Assembly: GCF_016735675.1 (NCBI RefSeq)
Contig: NZ_JAERSG010000006.1
Span: forward strand, 124,001-188,000
Direction of reading: 5' to 3'
Source of the DNA: Nocardioides baculatus
Lineage (GTDB): Bacteria; Actinomycetota; Actinomycetes; Propionibacteriales; Nocardioidaceae
DNA length: 64,000 bases
A program made the translations under genes and the position numbers. Under the pieces are notes generated by a model. That model was not told the DNA's origin. It worked only from the letters and a program-made list of their open reading frames with translations, and did no database searches. Below are positions 36,477 through 45,546 of this stretch, in pieces (within the stretch, counting starts at the first letter, position 1; every line of letters starts with the position of its first letter).

Positions 36477-37703
36477 ATGACGACCGTGCCCCCCGCTCAA
36501 CCCGACGGCGACGTCGCGCCCGAGGACGGCCTGCTCCCCGACGAGTCGTGGGCGGAGTTCGGCCGCAAGCCGTTCGGCCTCTACGTGCACGTGCCGTTCT
36601 GCAGCGTGCGCTGCGGCTACTGCGACTTCAACACCTACACCGCTCACGAGCTCGGCGACGAGGTCGGCGCCAGCCGGTCGTCGTACGCAGAGGCGGCGAT
36701 CGGTGAGATCCGCTTCGCCCGCCACGTGCTGGGCCACCGCGACGTCACCATCGACACGATCTTCTTCGGCGGAGGGACGCCGACCCTGCTGAAGCCGGCC
36801 GACCTCGGGGCGGTCCTGGCCAGCGCGGCGGCCGAGTTCGGACTGGCCGACGACGTCGAGATCACCACCGAGGCCAACCCCGACAGCGTCGCCGCGTGGG
36901 ACCTCGAGGAGCTGCGCACGGCCGGCTTCAACCGGATCAGCTTCGGCATGCAGTCGGCCGTCGACCACGTGCTGCGCACGCTCGACCGCACCCACGACCC
37001 GATGCGCGTGCCAGCGGTCGTCGACTGGGCGCGGCAGGCCGGCTTCGACGACGTCAGCCTCGACCTCATCTACGGCACGCCCGGCGAGTCGATCGCCGAC
37101 TGGGAGACGTCGGTGGACACGGCGCTGGCCTGCGAGCCCGACCACGTCTCGGCGTACTCCCTCATCGTCGAGGAGGGCACCGCGATGGGGCGCCAGGTCG
37201 CGCGCGGCGAGCTGCCGATGCCCGACGAGGACGACCTCGCCGACAAGTACCTGCTGGCCGACGAGCGGTTCTCGGCCGCGGGCCTCGGGTGGTACGAGGT
37301 CTCCAACTGGGCGAGCTCGCCCGACCACTGGTGCCGGCACAACCAGCTCTACTGGACCGGTGGCCACTGGTGGGGCGTCGGGCCCGGCGCCCACTCGCAC
37401 GTCGGCGGGACGCGGTGGTGGAACGTCAAGCACCCGGCGGCGTACGCCGAGAGGCTGGCGCGCGGCGTCTCACCCGCGCTGGCCCGCGAGGTCCTCGGCT
37501 ACCGCGACCAGAAGGTCGAGCGGATCCTGCTCGAGATCCGGCTCGTCGAGGGGCTGCCGGTCACCGCGCTCGACGCCCACGGCCGCTCGCAGATCGCGCG
37601 CCTGGTCGCCGACGGGCTCGTCGACCTCGTCGCCGAGCGACTGGTCCTCACGCTGCGCGGCCGGCTGCTCGCCGACGCGATCGTGCGCGACCTCGTCGAC
37701 TGA
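36477..37703 (+). CDS. hemW: Radical SAM protein HemW
   Basis: HemW, 408 residues, a heme chaperone related to coproporphyrinogen dehydrogenase. The radical SAM cluster motif is C42-SVR-C46-GY-C49, preceded by GLYVHVPF; FFGGGTPTLL, EANPDSV, RISFGMQS and DLIYGTPGES follow, and HNQLYWTGGHWWGVGPGAHSHVGGTRWWN is the C-terminal HemW hallmark. As in other HemW proteins, the extra cysteine of true HemN is missing. ATG at 36477 is given; a GTG at 36486 preceded by TTGGAT at leaderless spacing is an alternative. hemW-hrcA-dnaJ is a frequent order; here hrcA is 5 kb away. Confidence 0.93.
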   Translation: MTTVPPAQPDGDVAPEDGLLPDESWAEFGRKPFGLYVHVPFCSVRCGYCDFNTYTAHELGDEVGASRSSYAEAAIGEIRFARHVLGHRDVTIDTIFFGGGTPTLLKPADLGAVLASAAAEFGLADDVEITTEANPDSVAAWDLEELRTAGFNRISFGMQSAVDHVLRTLDRTHDPMRVPAVVDWARQAGFDDVSLDLIYGTPGESIADWETSVDTALACEPDHVSAYSLIVEEGTAMGRQVARGELPMPDEDDLADKYLLADERFSAAGLGWYEVSNWASSPDHWCRHNQLYWTGGHWWGVGPGAHSHVGGTRWWNVKHPAAYAERLARGVSPALAREVLGYRDQKVERILLEIRLVEGLPVTALDAHGRSQIARLVADGLVDLVAERLVLTLRGRLLADAIVRDLVD

Positions 37704-37760
37704 GCGGTCGCGGTCGCCGCCCCCAGGTTCCCGAGAGGCTCCACGGGATCTGGGTGAAGC

Positions 37761-37788
37761 CGTGCCAATCTGCGAAGCGGATGGCACG
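37761..37788 (+). promoter_or_regulatory. Inverted repeat upstream of the sensor kinase gene
   Basis: CGTGCCA (37761-37767) and TGGCACG (37782-37788) face each other across 14 bases, 29 bases before the kinase start. Its place suits an operator or part of the promoter. Confidence 0.35.
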
Positions 37789-37816
37789 CTTTCCCCGGGC
37801 AACAACGGGGAGCAGC

Positions 37817-39643
37817 ATGGTCAGTGACGACGGCATGACGACGCCGGACGAGCACGGACGTCCGAGCAGCTGGGGCGGCGCTGAGGCGTGGAACCTGCTG
37901 CGCCGCATCGCCGTGGACGCGCGGCGTCGCCACGGGTTCCGGGTCGCTGGGGTCGAGGTGCTGCGGGGTGACGGACTCCTCGAGCTCGTCGCCTTCACCG
38001 GCCGGTCGGACTACGAGGCCGTCGGTACGGGCACCAGCTTCTCGCGCGTCCACGTGGAGCAGGTCCTGGAGCTCGGGACCCGCTACGGCAGGTTCGTGTT
38101 CCTGCCGGAGGAGGACATGGACCCCGACCTCCAGGTGGCGGTGGGTGGCTACGGCTACGTGCCGGAGATACCCGAGTCGTCCGACCCCGATGCCTGGCGT
38201 CCGCTGGACATGCTGGTGGGGCACGTGGTCGATCAGACGGGCAGCACGCGTGCGCTCCTGCACCTCGACGATCCGGTCACCGGTCGACGGCCCCCGGCCG
38301 GGGAGCTGCAGGAGATCGCCGAGAGCCTGGAGGTGTCGTTGCTGGCCATCCTCGCGATCGTCGACCGCGAGGAGCTCACGAGGCGCTCCCGGCTCGACGA
38401 GCTCTCCCGCGCCGTGGTGCGTGCCTCGTCCGGACACGCGGGCAGCACCGACCTGATCACCCTGGTCCATCCCGACCTGGTGGTCGGGTTCCGCGCCCTG
38501 TCCGTCGAGGTCCTCCTTCTCGACGGCGACGTGTTCGCGCCGGGGCCGGGGATCGTCGCCGAGTGGGCCGACGAGGTGCGTACCGCCGTGGAGGAGGCCA
38601 GCCGACGAGCGTGGGACCGGGAGACGTTGGTCGTCGTGGACCGGGACCGGGTCTGGGGGGACGACGAGCTGGACCGGGCCCATCATCGAGACCTGGCCGG
38701 TCACCTCGTGGACCACGCGGCGCACGAGCTGTTGCTGGTGCCCGTGGGATCGGGAGGCGAGCCGATCGGCGTCCTGGTCGTGGTCCGTGACTCGGCGGCG
38801 GACCGCTGGACCATCGGCGAGGGCCACGGGGCCGTCGCCGTGGGTCACGACCTGGGCCGGGCGCTGCTCAGCGCCCGCGCGTACGAGCGCGAGGTGCAGC
38901 TGGTCGAGCAGCTGCGGCGCGTCGACGACCACCGTCGCCAGCTGGTGGCGACGATCTCGCACGAGCTGAAGACGCCCTTGGCCGCCATCCTCGGGCACGT
39001 GGACCTGCTGCACGACGACGGCACGCTCGGTCCCGACGCGAACACGTCCCTCGACGTGCTCGACCGCAGCACCTCGCGCCTCGTCTCGCTCGTGGACAAC
39101 CTGCTCATGCTCAGCCGCCTGGAGAGCGCGGACACACCGCCGGTCGACGAGGTGGTCGAGCTCGGCGGCCTGCTCGACGAGGTCATGCTCGACGAGGCCG
39201 CGCTCGCCGCGCTCGGCGGGGTCACGCTCCACCGCACCACGCGGGGGAGCGGGATGACGGTTGCCGGTGACCGGGAGGAGCTGCGTCGCCTGATGGCGAA
39301 CCTGATCAGCAACGCGGTGAAGTACGCCCGGGCCGGAGGAACCGTGCGAGTGTCACTGGCGGCGCACGACGGTCACGTGGTCTTCTCCTGCGCCGACGAC
39401 GGCATTGGGATCTCCGCCGAGGACCAGCTGCGCCTGAGCGAGGAGTTCTTCCGCTCGACCAACCCGGACGCGGTCCGGCGTGCCGGCACGGGCCTGGGCC
39501 TGGCCATCGTCCGGCGCATCCTCAGCCGCTGCGGTGGCCGCCTCGAGGTGGAGAGCGAGCTCGACTCCGGGACGACGATGACGGTGATCCTGCCCGCGGC
39601 CGGGGATGCGCCGACAGCTGCTGGTGCTACGGCTGGGTCGTGA
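37817..39643 (+). CDS. Sensor histidine kinase with N-terminal GAF-like domains
   Basis: A 608-residue kinase without membrane segments. Two GAF-like sensor regions (about 20-190 and 200-355) precede the catalytic part. The phosphoacceptor is His382 in ATISHELKTPLAAILGH; the ATPase has the N box LMANLISNAVKYA, G1 CADDGIGI and G2 GTGLGLAIVRRIL. No receiver domain is attached and no response regulator gene is next to it, so its partner is elsewhere. The ATG at 37817 has GGGGAGC upstream. It ends 17 bp inside the convergent DUF3097 gene. The signal is unknown; soluble GAF kinases sense small ligands, redox or light. Confidence 0.9.
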   Translation: MVSDDGMTTPDEHGRPSSWGGAEAWNLLRRIAVDARRRHGFRVAGVEVLRGDGLLELVAFTGRSDYEAVGTGTSFSRVHVEQVLELGTRYGRFVFLPEEDMDPDLQVAVGGYGYVPEIPESSDPDAWRPLDMLVGHVVDQTGSTRALLHLDDPVTGRRPPAGELQEIAESLEVSLLAILAIVDREELTRRSRLDELSRAVVRASSGHAGSTDLITLVHPDLVVGFRALSVEVLLLDGDVFAPGPGIVAEWADEVRTAVEEASRRAWDRETLVVVDRDRVWGDDELDRAHHRDLAGHLVDHAAHELLLVPVGSGGEPIGVLVVVRDSAADRWTIGEGHGAVAVGHDLGRALLSARAYEREVQLVEQLRRVDDHRRQLVATISHELKTPLAAILGHVDLLHDDGTLGPDANTSLDVLDRSTSRLVSLVDNLLMLSRLESADTPPVDEVVELGGLLDEVMLDEAALAALGGVTLHRTTRGSGMTVAGDREELRRLMANLISNAVKYARAGGTVRVSLAAHDGHVVFSCADDGIGISAEDQLRLSEEFFRSTNPDAVRRAGTGLGLAIVRRILSRCGGRLEVESELDSGTTMTVILPAAGDAPTAAGATAGS

Positions 39644-40475
39644 AGTCGATGAGCTCTTCCACCCGGCCGAGGAGGGCGGGCTCGAGGTCGGCGTAGGACG
39701 TGACGCGGCCGAGGATGTGCTTCCAGGCGCGGGCGATGTCGGCCTGGTCGCGGTGCGGCCAGCCGAGCTGCTGGCAGGTGCCGGTCTTCCAGTCGATGCC
39801 GCGCGGGACCGAGGGCCACGTCGCGATGCCGAGCCGGTCGGGCTTCACGGCCTGCCAGACGTCGATGAACGGGTGACCGACGACCAGCACGTGCTTGCCG
39901 ACGGGGGAGCGGGCGATGCCCTGCGCGATCCGCGCCTCCTTCGACCCCGGGACGAGGTGATCGACGAGGACGCCGACACGGCGGTCGGGGCCGGGACGGA
40001 AGTCGCGCAGGTGGTCGGCGAGGTCGTCGACACCGCCGAGGTACTCCACGACGACGCCCTCGATCCGCAGGTCGTCGCCCCACACCTTCTCGACCAGCTC
40101 GGCGTCGTGACGGCCCTCGACGAAGATCCGGCTGGCCCGGGCGACCCGGGCCTTGGCGCCCTGCACGGCGACCGACCCGGACGCCGTACGCGTGGGGGCC
40201 GCGGGCGCGCCCGACCGGACCGGGCGGGTGAGGATGACCGGCTTGCCCTCGATCAGGAAGCCGGGGCCGAGCGGGAACGTACGCCGCTTGCCGCGGCGGT
40301 CCTCGAGCGTGAGCGTGTCGATGTCGCGGTCGACGGCGACGACCTCGCCGCACCAGTCGGTGGTGACCTCCTCGACGACCATGCCGATCTCCGTCGGCAC
40401 CTCCACGGCGCGACCTTTGCGCGGGGCTTTCCAATCACCCGAAAGGACGTCGGTTCCGTAGCGATCGAGAGGCAC
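39627..40475 (-). CDS. DUF3097 family protein with a TOPRIM-like segment
   Basis: A 282-residue protein of an actinobacteria-specific family of unknown function (DUF3097). It begins MPLDRYGTDVLSGDWKAPRK, followed by a small beta domain (WCGEVVAVDRDIDTLTLEDRRGKRRTFPLG). The C-terminal half contains IFVEGRHDAELVEKVWGDDLR and RVGVLVDHLVPGSKEARIA, which resemble the EG-x-D and D-x-D parts of TOPRIM nuclease domains such as RNase M5, with DH in place of DxD. The GTG at 40475 has TACCGT 6 bases upstream (leaderless). Confidence 0.85.
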   Translation of the reverse strand: MPLDRYGTDVLSGDWKAPRKGRAVEVPTEIGMVVEEVTTDWCGEVVAVDRDIDTLTLEDRRGKRRTFPLGPGFLIEGKPVILTRPVRSGAPAAPTRTASGSVAVQGAKARVARASRIFVEGRHDAELVEKVWGDDLRIEGVVVEYLGGVDDLADHLRDFRPGPDRRVGVLVDHLVPGSKEARIAQGIARSPVGKHVLVVGHPFIDVWQAVKPDRLGIATWPSVPRGIDWKTGTCQQLGWPHRDQADIARAWKHILGRVTSYADLEPALLGRVEELIDFTTQP

Positions 40476-40521
40476 CGCACTACGGTAGGCACCCACACAC
40501 GATCTCGGGGGAGGCCACGCC

Positions 40522-40782
40522 GTGACCACGCGCGCGACCACGTCACACCAGCACGTCCAGCACATCCAGCACGTCACCGCGGTCCGACCCGCGCGGCGCC
40601 CGACCCGCTGGGGGCGGGTCCGGGCCCTCCTGACGCGGGAGCAGGGCGAGGAGGACGGCGTCTTCCGCCCGGTGCGGCTGCCGATGTGGATCGACCTCGG
40701 CATCTCGGCCGCGATCATCCTGGTCGTGGCCGCCAGCTTCGTCGGCTTCATCGTGTGGCTCGCCCGGACCCAGGGCCGCTGA
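40522..40782 (+). CDS. Small single-pass membrane protein
   Basis: An 86-residue protein starting at GTG 40522 behind GGGGGAGG (40506-40513). The N-terminal half is cytoplasmic and basic with two HV-QHIQHV phrases, and one helix follows (WIDLGISAAIILVVAASFVGFIVWLA). No family recognised. Its stop shares a base with the next gene's ATG, so both are translated from one message. Confidence 0.75.
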   Translation: MTTRATTSHQHVQHIQHVTAVRPARRPTRWGRVRALLTREQGEEDGVFRPVRLPMWIDLGISAAIILVVAASFVGFIVWLARTQGR

Positions 40783-41087
40783 TGGCGCGCAACCGGCCCA
40801 CGCAGCAGTCCGCGATCGCCAGGTCGTTCGGCGGTCGCAGCGGCTTCGTCTCCGAGGAGCTCACCAGCCGGGACCAGCCGGGCGAGCAGATGAGCCGGTG
40901 GGAGCGCAGCGCCGCCTGGCTCAACTGGCGGGACTCGCACAACCACTACGAGGAGTACGCCGACGACAACCGGTTCCGCTTCGGCCGCCTGCTCCCGTCC
41001 TACGAGCTGGTGATCGCCATCGGCATCGCACTCGTCTTCGTCGGTGGCTACGCGGTGTTCATCGCGTTCCTCGCGCTGACGCGCTAG
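40782..41087 (+). CDS. Small membrane protein with C-terminal anchor
   Basis: A 101-residue protein whose first 75 residues are polar (MARNRPTQQSAIARSFGGRS, then WERSAAWLNWRDSHNHYEEYADDNRFRFGR) and whose C-terminus is a helix (YELVIAIGIALVFVGGYAVFIAFLAL). Start overlaps the preceding stop by one base. Unknown function; the pair probably works together in the membrane. Three hairpins follow. Confidence 0.72.
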   Translation: MARNRPTQQSAIARSFGGRSGFVSEELTSRDQPGEQMSRWERSAAWLNWRDSHNHYEEYADDNRFRFGRLLPSYELVIAIGIALVFVGGYAVFIAFLALTR

Positions 41088-41100
41088 CCCGCTGACCTGC

Positions 41101-41216
41101 GCCAGTGCTGCGCACTGGCCCCTGAGTCGCGGGGAGACTCACGGTGCATCCCGGGCGTGTCGCCGGCCCGGGACGGCCGTTCTGGCCCGTGAGTCCCTGG
41201 GAGACTCACGGGCCAG
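41101..41216. terminator. Cluster of three hairpins with a repeated 22-bp unit
   Basis: Stem one: GCCAGTG/CACTGGC (41101-41107 with 41113-41119). Stem two: TGAGTC/GACTCA (41123-41128 with 41136-41141). Stem three: CTGGCCCGTGAGTC (41182-41195) with 41203-41216, 14 perfect pairs. The 22 bases at 41123-41144 recur at 41190-41211 with two changes. They lie between convergent genes and probably stop transcription both ways. Confidence 0.65.
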
Positions 41217-41227
41217 TGCTCGGTGAC

Positions 41228-41602
41228 TCAGCCCGCGGCGGGGCCGTCGGACTGGTCGGACTCGTCGTCCACTTCCTCACCCGGGTCCGGGTCCGAGTCC
41301 GAGTCCGAATCGCTCGACGACTCGACCGGCGGGTTCCCCAGGTCCTCCTGGGTGGCGTCCATCTCGAGCTCGTCGCGGTCCTTGGTCTCCTCCGCGTCGG
41401 GATCGAGCGGCTCCGCCAGCGGATTGTCCTCGCCGGGCTGGAGGTCGTCGGGGAGCTGGTCGTCGGAGATCCCGCCGAGCGTGGCCCCGTCGGGCGAGGC
41501 CGTACCGCCGGTGTGGTCGGCGTCTGCCTCGCTGGTGCCGCTCGAGGACTTCGGGGTGTCGGTCGACTGGTCGTTGTCGGAATCCGGGGCGTTCTCGCTC
41601 AT
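41228..41602 (-). CDS. Acidic, low-complexity protein
   Basis: A 124-residue protein of almost only Asp, Glu, Ser, Pro, Gly and Thr, with an SDSDSDSDPDPG run near the end. It has no Cys, no aromatic residues and no hydrophobic segment, so it should be disordered. Unknown function. The ATG is MSENAPDSDNDQSTDTPKSS. Codon composition is as in real genes of this genome, but no domain supports it, so confidence is moderate. Confidence 0.6.
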   Translation of the reverse strand: MSENAPDSDNDQSTDTPKSSSGTSEADADHTGGTASPDGATLGGISDDQLPDDLQPGEDNPLAEPLDPDAEETKDRDELEMDATQEDLGNPPVESSSDSDSDSDPDPGEEVDDESDQSDGPAAG

Positions 41603-41655
41603 GAACCAGTCCTACCGGGCGCCCAGCAGGCGGGCCAGCCCCGGAGGGGTGGGGG

Positions 41656-42519
41656 TCAGACCAGCGGGAGCCGCTTCTGGCTGCGGGGGAGGTGCTCGTA
41701 GCCCAGCCGCACAGCGCTCTCCAGCAGGGCGGGGTCCCACGGCCACTCGCCCTCGGCGAGTGCCTGCGACTGCGGTACGCCGCGGGAGGCGAGGTCGCGG
41801 ATGGTCTCGGCGATCACGCCCATCTCGGCCCGCTGGTCCTGCACGAAGTCCTTGTCGACGACCGTGCCGTGACCCGGCACCACGACCGTCGCGTCCGACA
41901 TCAGGCTGATCACGAGGTCCAGGGTCGTCGGCCACTCCAGTGGCCAGGAGTCGTCGCCGATGAACGGCGGGTCGGACTCCTCGATGAGGTCGCCGCCGAG
42001 CAGGACGTCGGCGTCGGGCACCCGGACGACGAGGTCGCCCGCGGTGTGGCCGCGCCCGGGGTGGATCAGCTCGACCGCGCGGTCGCCGAGGTCGAGCTGG
42101 ACGGCGGAGGAGAAGGTGTGGGTCGGCAGGTGCAGGGTGGTCGCGAGGACCTCCTCGCGGCGCGGGTGGTCGGTGGCCTGCTCGTAGTGCGCGAACGTGT
42201 GGCCGGCCGACACCTCGATGTGGTCGCGCGCCCACTCGGTGGCGTGGATCGGCATCTCGCCGAACTGCTCGACCATGGTCGCGTTGCCGAAGTGGTGGTC
42301 CCAGTGCTCGTGGGTGTTGACGATCCCGGTGAGCGGGCCCGCGCCCAGGCGGCGCACGTCGTCGGCGACGACCCGCGCGGCCTCCGCCGAGCCGTGCGTG
42401 TCGACCATCAGCAGCCCGTCGGAGCCGCCGACCAGGGTGATGTTGACGTGCATCCAGTCGTAGTGCGCCACCCAGACCCGTGGCGCGACCTCGGTGAACC
42501 AGGACGTGGTGTCGGGCAT
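41656..42519 (-). CDS. MBL fold metallo-hydrolase
   Basis: A 287-residue metallo-beta-lactamase-fold protein. H70-x-H72-x-D74-H75 in NTHEHWDHHFGN, a further His in HPGRGHTAGDLVV, Asp in LLGGDLIEES and His in VVPGHGTVV complete the two-metal site, so it should be active. The substrate is unknown; it resembles glyoxalase II-like and beta-lactamase-like hydrolases with the quinoprotein-relay style. The ATG at 42519 has TAGGGT 7 bases before it (42532 to 42527), divergent from hrcA. Confidence 0.9.
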   Translation of the reverse strand: MPDTTSWFTEVAPRVWVAHYDWMHVNITLVGGSDGLLMVDTHGSAEAARVVADDVRRLGAGPLTGIVNTHEHWDHHFGNATMVEQFGEMPIHATEWARDHIEVSAGHTFAHYEQATDHPRREEVLATTLHLPTHTFSSAVQLDLGDRAVELIHPGRGHTAGDLVVRVPDADVLLGGDLIEESDPPFIGDDSWPLEWPTTLDLVISLMSDATVVVPGHGTVVDKDFVQDQRAEMGVIAETIRDLASRGVPQSQALAEGEWPWDPALLESAVRLGYEHLPRSQKRLPLV

Positions 42520-42548
42520 GCGTCGGACCCTACGGGCTGCTAGTAGAG

Positions 42549-42588
42549 TTGGCACTCCCATCAGACGAGTGCCAGACACGAGTGCCGG
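42549..42588 (+). promoter_or_regulatory. CIRCE operator of hrcA, plus a third half-site
   Basis: TTGGCACTC (42549-42557), 9 bases, then GAGTGCCAG (42567-42575) match the CIRCE inverted repeat bound by HrcA. TAGAGT at 42544-42549 is the likely -10, so HrcA would block the promoter directly. Another GAGTGCCGG at 42580-42588 looks like an extra right half. Confidence 0.88.
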
Positions 42589-42600
42589 CGAGGAGGTCCC

Positions 42601-43623
42601 GTGGTCGACGACCGCAAGCTCGACGTGCTGCGCGCGATCGTCGAGGACTACGTCGCGACCGAGGAGCCGGTCGGCTCCAAGGCCCTCGTCGAGCGGCACG
42701 GCCTCGGCGTCTCGCCGGCGACGGTCCGCAACGACATGGCGGCGCTGGAGGAGGAGGGCTACATCCACCAGCCCCACACCAGCGCCGGCCGGGTGCCGAC
42801 CGACAAGGGCTACCGGCTCTTCGTCGACAAGCTCGCCACCCTCAAGCCGATGAGCACGGCCGAGCGTCGTGCGATCTCCACGCTCCTCGACGGTGCCGTC
42901 GACCTCGACGACGTCGTGCAGAAGTCGGTGCGGCTGCTGAGCCAGCTGACGCGCCAGGTCGCGATCGTGCAGTACCCCACGCTCTCCCGCTCGACCGTCC
43001 GCCACGTGGAGCTCGTCGCGCTCACGCCGACGCGGCTGATGCTGATCCTGATCCTCAGCACCGGCCGGGTCGAGCAGCGCCTCGTCGAGCTGGAGACGGC
43101 GCTTGCCGACGCCGAGCTCGCCGAGCTCCGGGTCGCGGTCAACCGCGCCACGGCCGGGGTGCAGATCGCGGCGGCCGCGGCTGCGCTGGGCGACCTGCCC
43201 GACGCCGTACGCCCCGAGCAGGCCGACAGCACCCGCTCGATCGTGACCGTGCTGGCCGAGGCGATGTCCGACCACCGCAGCGATGAGCGCGTCGCCGTGA
43301 GCGGCACCGCCAACCTCGCCCGCTACGGCGACTTCGACACCGCCGTCCGCCCGCTCCTCGAGGCCTTGGAGGAGCACGTCGTGCTGCTCAAGCTGCTGGG
43401 GGAGTCGGGCGCCGACGCCGTCACCGTCCGCATCGGCCACGAAGGCCCCTACTCCGAGCTCGCCGCGACCAGCGTCGTGGCCACCGGCTACGGACCGATG
43501 GACGCCCACCTCGGCTCCCTCGGCGTGGTCGGACCGACCCGCATGGACTACCCCGGATCCATGGCCGCCGTGCGTGCCGTCGCGCGCTACGTGTCCCGGA
43601 TCCTCGATGAAGGAAACCAGTGA
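42601..43623 (+). CDS. hrcA: Heat-inducible transcription repressor HrcA
   Basis: HrcA, 340 residues, represses heat-shock genes by binding CIRCE. The winged helix is at the N-terminus ([72 protein letters not shown]), followed by the GAF-like dimer domain, with [22 protein letters not shown] and [25 protein letters not shown] at the end. GTG 42601 has AGGAGG at 42591-42596. It is autoregulated through the CIRCE upstream. dnaJ follows with a 4-base overlap. Confidence 0.97.
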   Translation: MVDDRKLDVLRAIVEDYVATEEPVGSKALVERHGLGVSPATVRNDMAALEEEGYIHQPHTSAGRVPTDKGYRLFVDKLATLKPMSTAERRAISTLLDGAVDLDDVVQKSVRLLSQLTRQVAIVQYPTLSRSTVRHVELVALTPTRLMLILILSTGRVEQRLVELETALADAELAELRVAVNRATAGVQIAAAAAALGDLPDAVRPEQADSTRSIVTVLAEAMSDHRSDERVAVSGTANLARYGDFDTAVRPLLEALEEHVVLLKLLGESGADAVTVRIGHEGPYSELAATSVVATGYGPMDAHLGSLGVVGPTRMDYPGSMAAVRAVARYVSRILDEGNQ

Positions 43624-44798
43624 CCCAGGACCCCTACGAGATCCTCGGCGTCTCCCGCGACGCGAGCGCCGACGACGTCAAGAAGGCCTACCGCAAGCTG
43701 GCCCGCCAGCTGCACCCCGACGTCAACCCGGATCCCGAGACGCAGGAGCGCTTCAAGGACGTCTCGCGCGCCTACGAGGTGCTCAGCGACCCGCAGAAGC
43801 GGGCGGCCTACGACCGGGGCGGCGACGCCTTCAGCCAGGGCTTCGGCGGCGCCGGCCAGGGCTTCTCGTTCACCGACATCATGGACGCGTTCTTCGGCGG
43901 CGGCGCTGCTGCCGGCACCGGCTCCCGCGGTCCTCGCTCGCGGGCCCGGCGCGGCCAGGACGCCCTCATCCGCCTCGACGTGGCGCTGGCCGACGCGGCC
44001 TTCGGGGTCACCCGCGACCTCAAGGTCGACACCGCGCTGACCTGCGAGGCCTGCCACGGCGAGGGCACGGCCCCCGGGACGTCGCCGATCGCCTGCGAGA
44101 CCTGCCACGGACAAGGCGAGGTCGCCGTCGTGCAGCGCTCGTTCCTCGGCGAGATCCGCACGCTGCGCCCGTGCGCGGCCTGCCGCGGCTACGGCTCGAT
44201 CATCCCCGACCCCTGCCGCGAGTGCTCGGGCGACGGCCGCGTCCGCTCGCGCCGCACCCTGACCGTGAAGATCCCCGCGGGCGTCGACCACGGCACCCGC
44301 GTGCAGCTGTCCGGCCAGGGTGAGGTCGGCCCGGGCGGCGGCCCCGCCGGTGACCTCTACGTCGAGATCCACGTCGAGCCGCACCCGACCTTCACCCGCC
44401 ACGGCAACGACCTCCACACGACGGTCTCCCTGCCGATGACGGCCGCCGCTCTCGGCACCCACCTCACGCTGCCGCTCCTCGAGGCGGACCTGAAGCCGTC
44501 CGAGTCCGACGGCAAGGACGACGAGAAGCCGGTCACGACGTACGACCTCGACGTCCGCCCCGGCACCCAGTCGGGCAGCGAGCAGGTGATCCGCGGCTTC
44601 GGCGTGCCGAGCCTGCGTGGTGGTCGCGGCGACCTGGTGGTCAGCATCAAGGTCGACACCCCGACGCGGCTCGACCCGCGCCAGGAGGAGCTGCTGCGCG
44701 AGCTGGCCGCGATCCGCGGCGAGGAGTCGCCGGACGGCCAGAACGAGGCGCCGACCCGCGGCATGTTCGGTCGGCTCCGCGACGCCTTCCAGGGCTGA
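43620..44798 (+). CDS. dnaJ: Chaperone DnaJ (DnaJ2 type)
   Basis: DnaJ, 392 residues, stimulates the ATPase of DnaK. The J domain has HPD at 32-34, then a Gly/Phe region ([18 protein letters not shown]), four CxxCxGxG zinc repeats ([32 protein letters not shown]) and a C-terminal substrate domain. An unusual polar insert [16 protein letters not shown] is seen in the C-terminal domain. The GTG start overlaps the hrcA stop (GTGA). The hrcA-dnaJ-rsmE order is the conserved second dnaJ locus of actinobacteria. Confidence 0.97.
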   Translation: MTQDPYEILGVSRDASADDVKKAYRKLARQLHPDVNPDPETQERFKDVSRAYEVLSDPQKRAAYDRGGDAFSQGFGGAGQGFSFTDIMDAFFGGGAAAGTGSRGPRSRARRGQDALIRLDVALADAAFGVTRDLKVDTALTCEACHGEGTAPGTSPIACETCHGQGEVAVVQRSFLGEIRTLRPCAACRGYGSIIPDPCRECSGDGRVRSRRTLTVKIPAGVDHGTRVQLSGQGEVGPGGGPAGDLYVEIHVEPHPTFTRHGNDLHTTVSLPMTAAALGTHLTLPLLEADLKPSESDGKDDEKPVTTYDLDVRPGTQSGSEQVIRGFGVPSLRGGRGDLVVSIKVDTPTRLDPRQEELLRELAAIRGEESPDGQNEAPTRGMFGRLRDAFQG

Positions 44799-44801
44799 CG
44801 C

Positions 44802-45542
44802 GTGTCCCTGCCGGTCCACCTCGTCGAGTCACTGGCCGGCGCGACGCCCGGCTCGCTCGTGGAGGTCACGGGCGACGAGGCGCACCACGCGGTCGCCGTA
44901 CGCCGCCTGCGTGAGGGCGAGCAGGTCGTCCTGACCGACGGCCGGGGCACCTCGGTCACGGGGTCGGTCGCGTCGACCGGCAAGCGGGTGTTCGCCGTCT
45001 CGGTCGGGTCGGTGACTCACGACGACCGCCCCGAGCCTGCGATCACCGTCGTCCAGGCGCTGCCCAAGGGCGACCGCGGCGAGCTCGCCGTCGAGGTGCT
45101 GACCGAGGTCGGCGTCGACCGCGTCGTGCCGTGGGCCGCCTCGCGCTCCGTCGCGGTCTGGAAGGGCGAGCGCGCCGCGAAGTCCCACGCCAAGTGGCAG
45201 GCCACCGCCCGCGAGGCCGCCAAGCAGTCGCGCCGCTCGTGGCTGCCGACCGTCATGCCTCTGGCGTCGACCGCCGACCTCGCAGCCATCGTCGCCGAGG
45301 CCGACCTTGCCGTCGTGCTCCATGAGGACGGGACCGACCCGCTCAGCGCCGTCGTCGTCCCCACCACGGGGCGGATCGTGGTCGTCGTCGGTCCGGAGGG
45401 CGGGATCTCGCCCGAGGAGCTCGACGCCCTCGCCGCCGCGGGGGCGCAGGCCGTACGGCTGGGTGCCGAGGTGCTGCGCACCTCGACCGCCGGCGTGGTC
45501 GCCGTCGCGGCCCTGCTGTCGCGCACCGACCGCTGGGCCTGA
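44802..45542 (+). CDS. rsmE: 16S rRNA (uracil(1498)-N(3))-methyltransferase
   Basis: RsmE, 246 residues, a SPOUT (trefoil knot) methyltransferase that modifies U1498 of 16S rRNA. HLVESLAGATPG and EAHHAVAVRRLREGEQVVLTDGRG form the N-terminal PUA-like domain; QALPKGDRGELAVEVLTEVGV and the SAM site VVVGPEGGISPEELDAL plus RLGAEVLRTSTAGVVAV form the knot. GTG at 44802 follows the dnaJ stop by 3 bases. The gene ends convergent with the GerMN gene, only 4 bases apart. Confidence 0.95.
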   Translation: MSLPVHLVESLAGATPGSLVEVTGDEAHHAVAVRRLREGEQVVLTDGRGTSVTGSVASTGKRVFAVSVGSVTHDDRPEPAITVVQALPKGDRGELAVEVLTEVGVDRVVPWAASRSVAVWKGERAAKSHAKWQATAREAAKQSRRSWLPTVMPLASTADLAAIVAEADLAVVLHEDGTDPLSAVVVPTTGRIVVVVGPEGGISPEELDALAAAGAQAVRLGAEVLRTSTAGVVAVAALLSRTDRWA

Positions 45543-45546
45543 TCCC

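Noticed and set aside
36896..37816. Long N-terminal extension of the sensor kinase frame across hemW
   Set aside because: HemW is unambiguous in another frame; the kinase has a ribosome binding site and start at 37817.
42520..43509. N-terminal extension of the MBL hydrolase frame antisense to hrcA
   Set aside because: hrcA and its CIRCE occupy this stretch; the hydrolase has a leaderless promoter and start at 42519.
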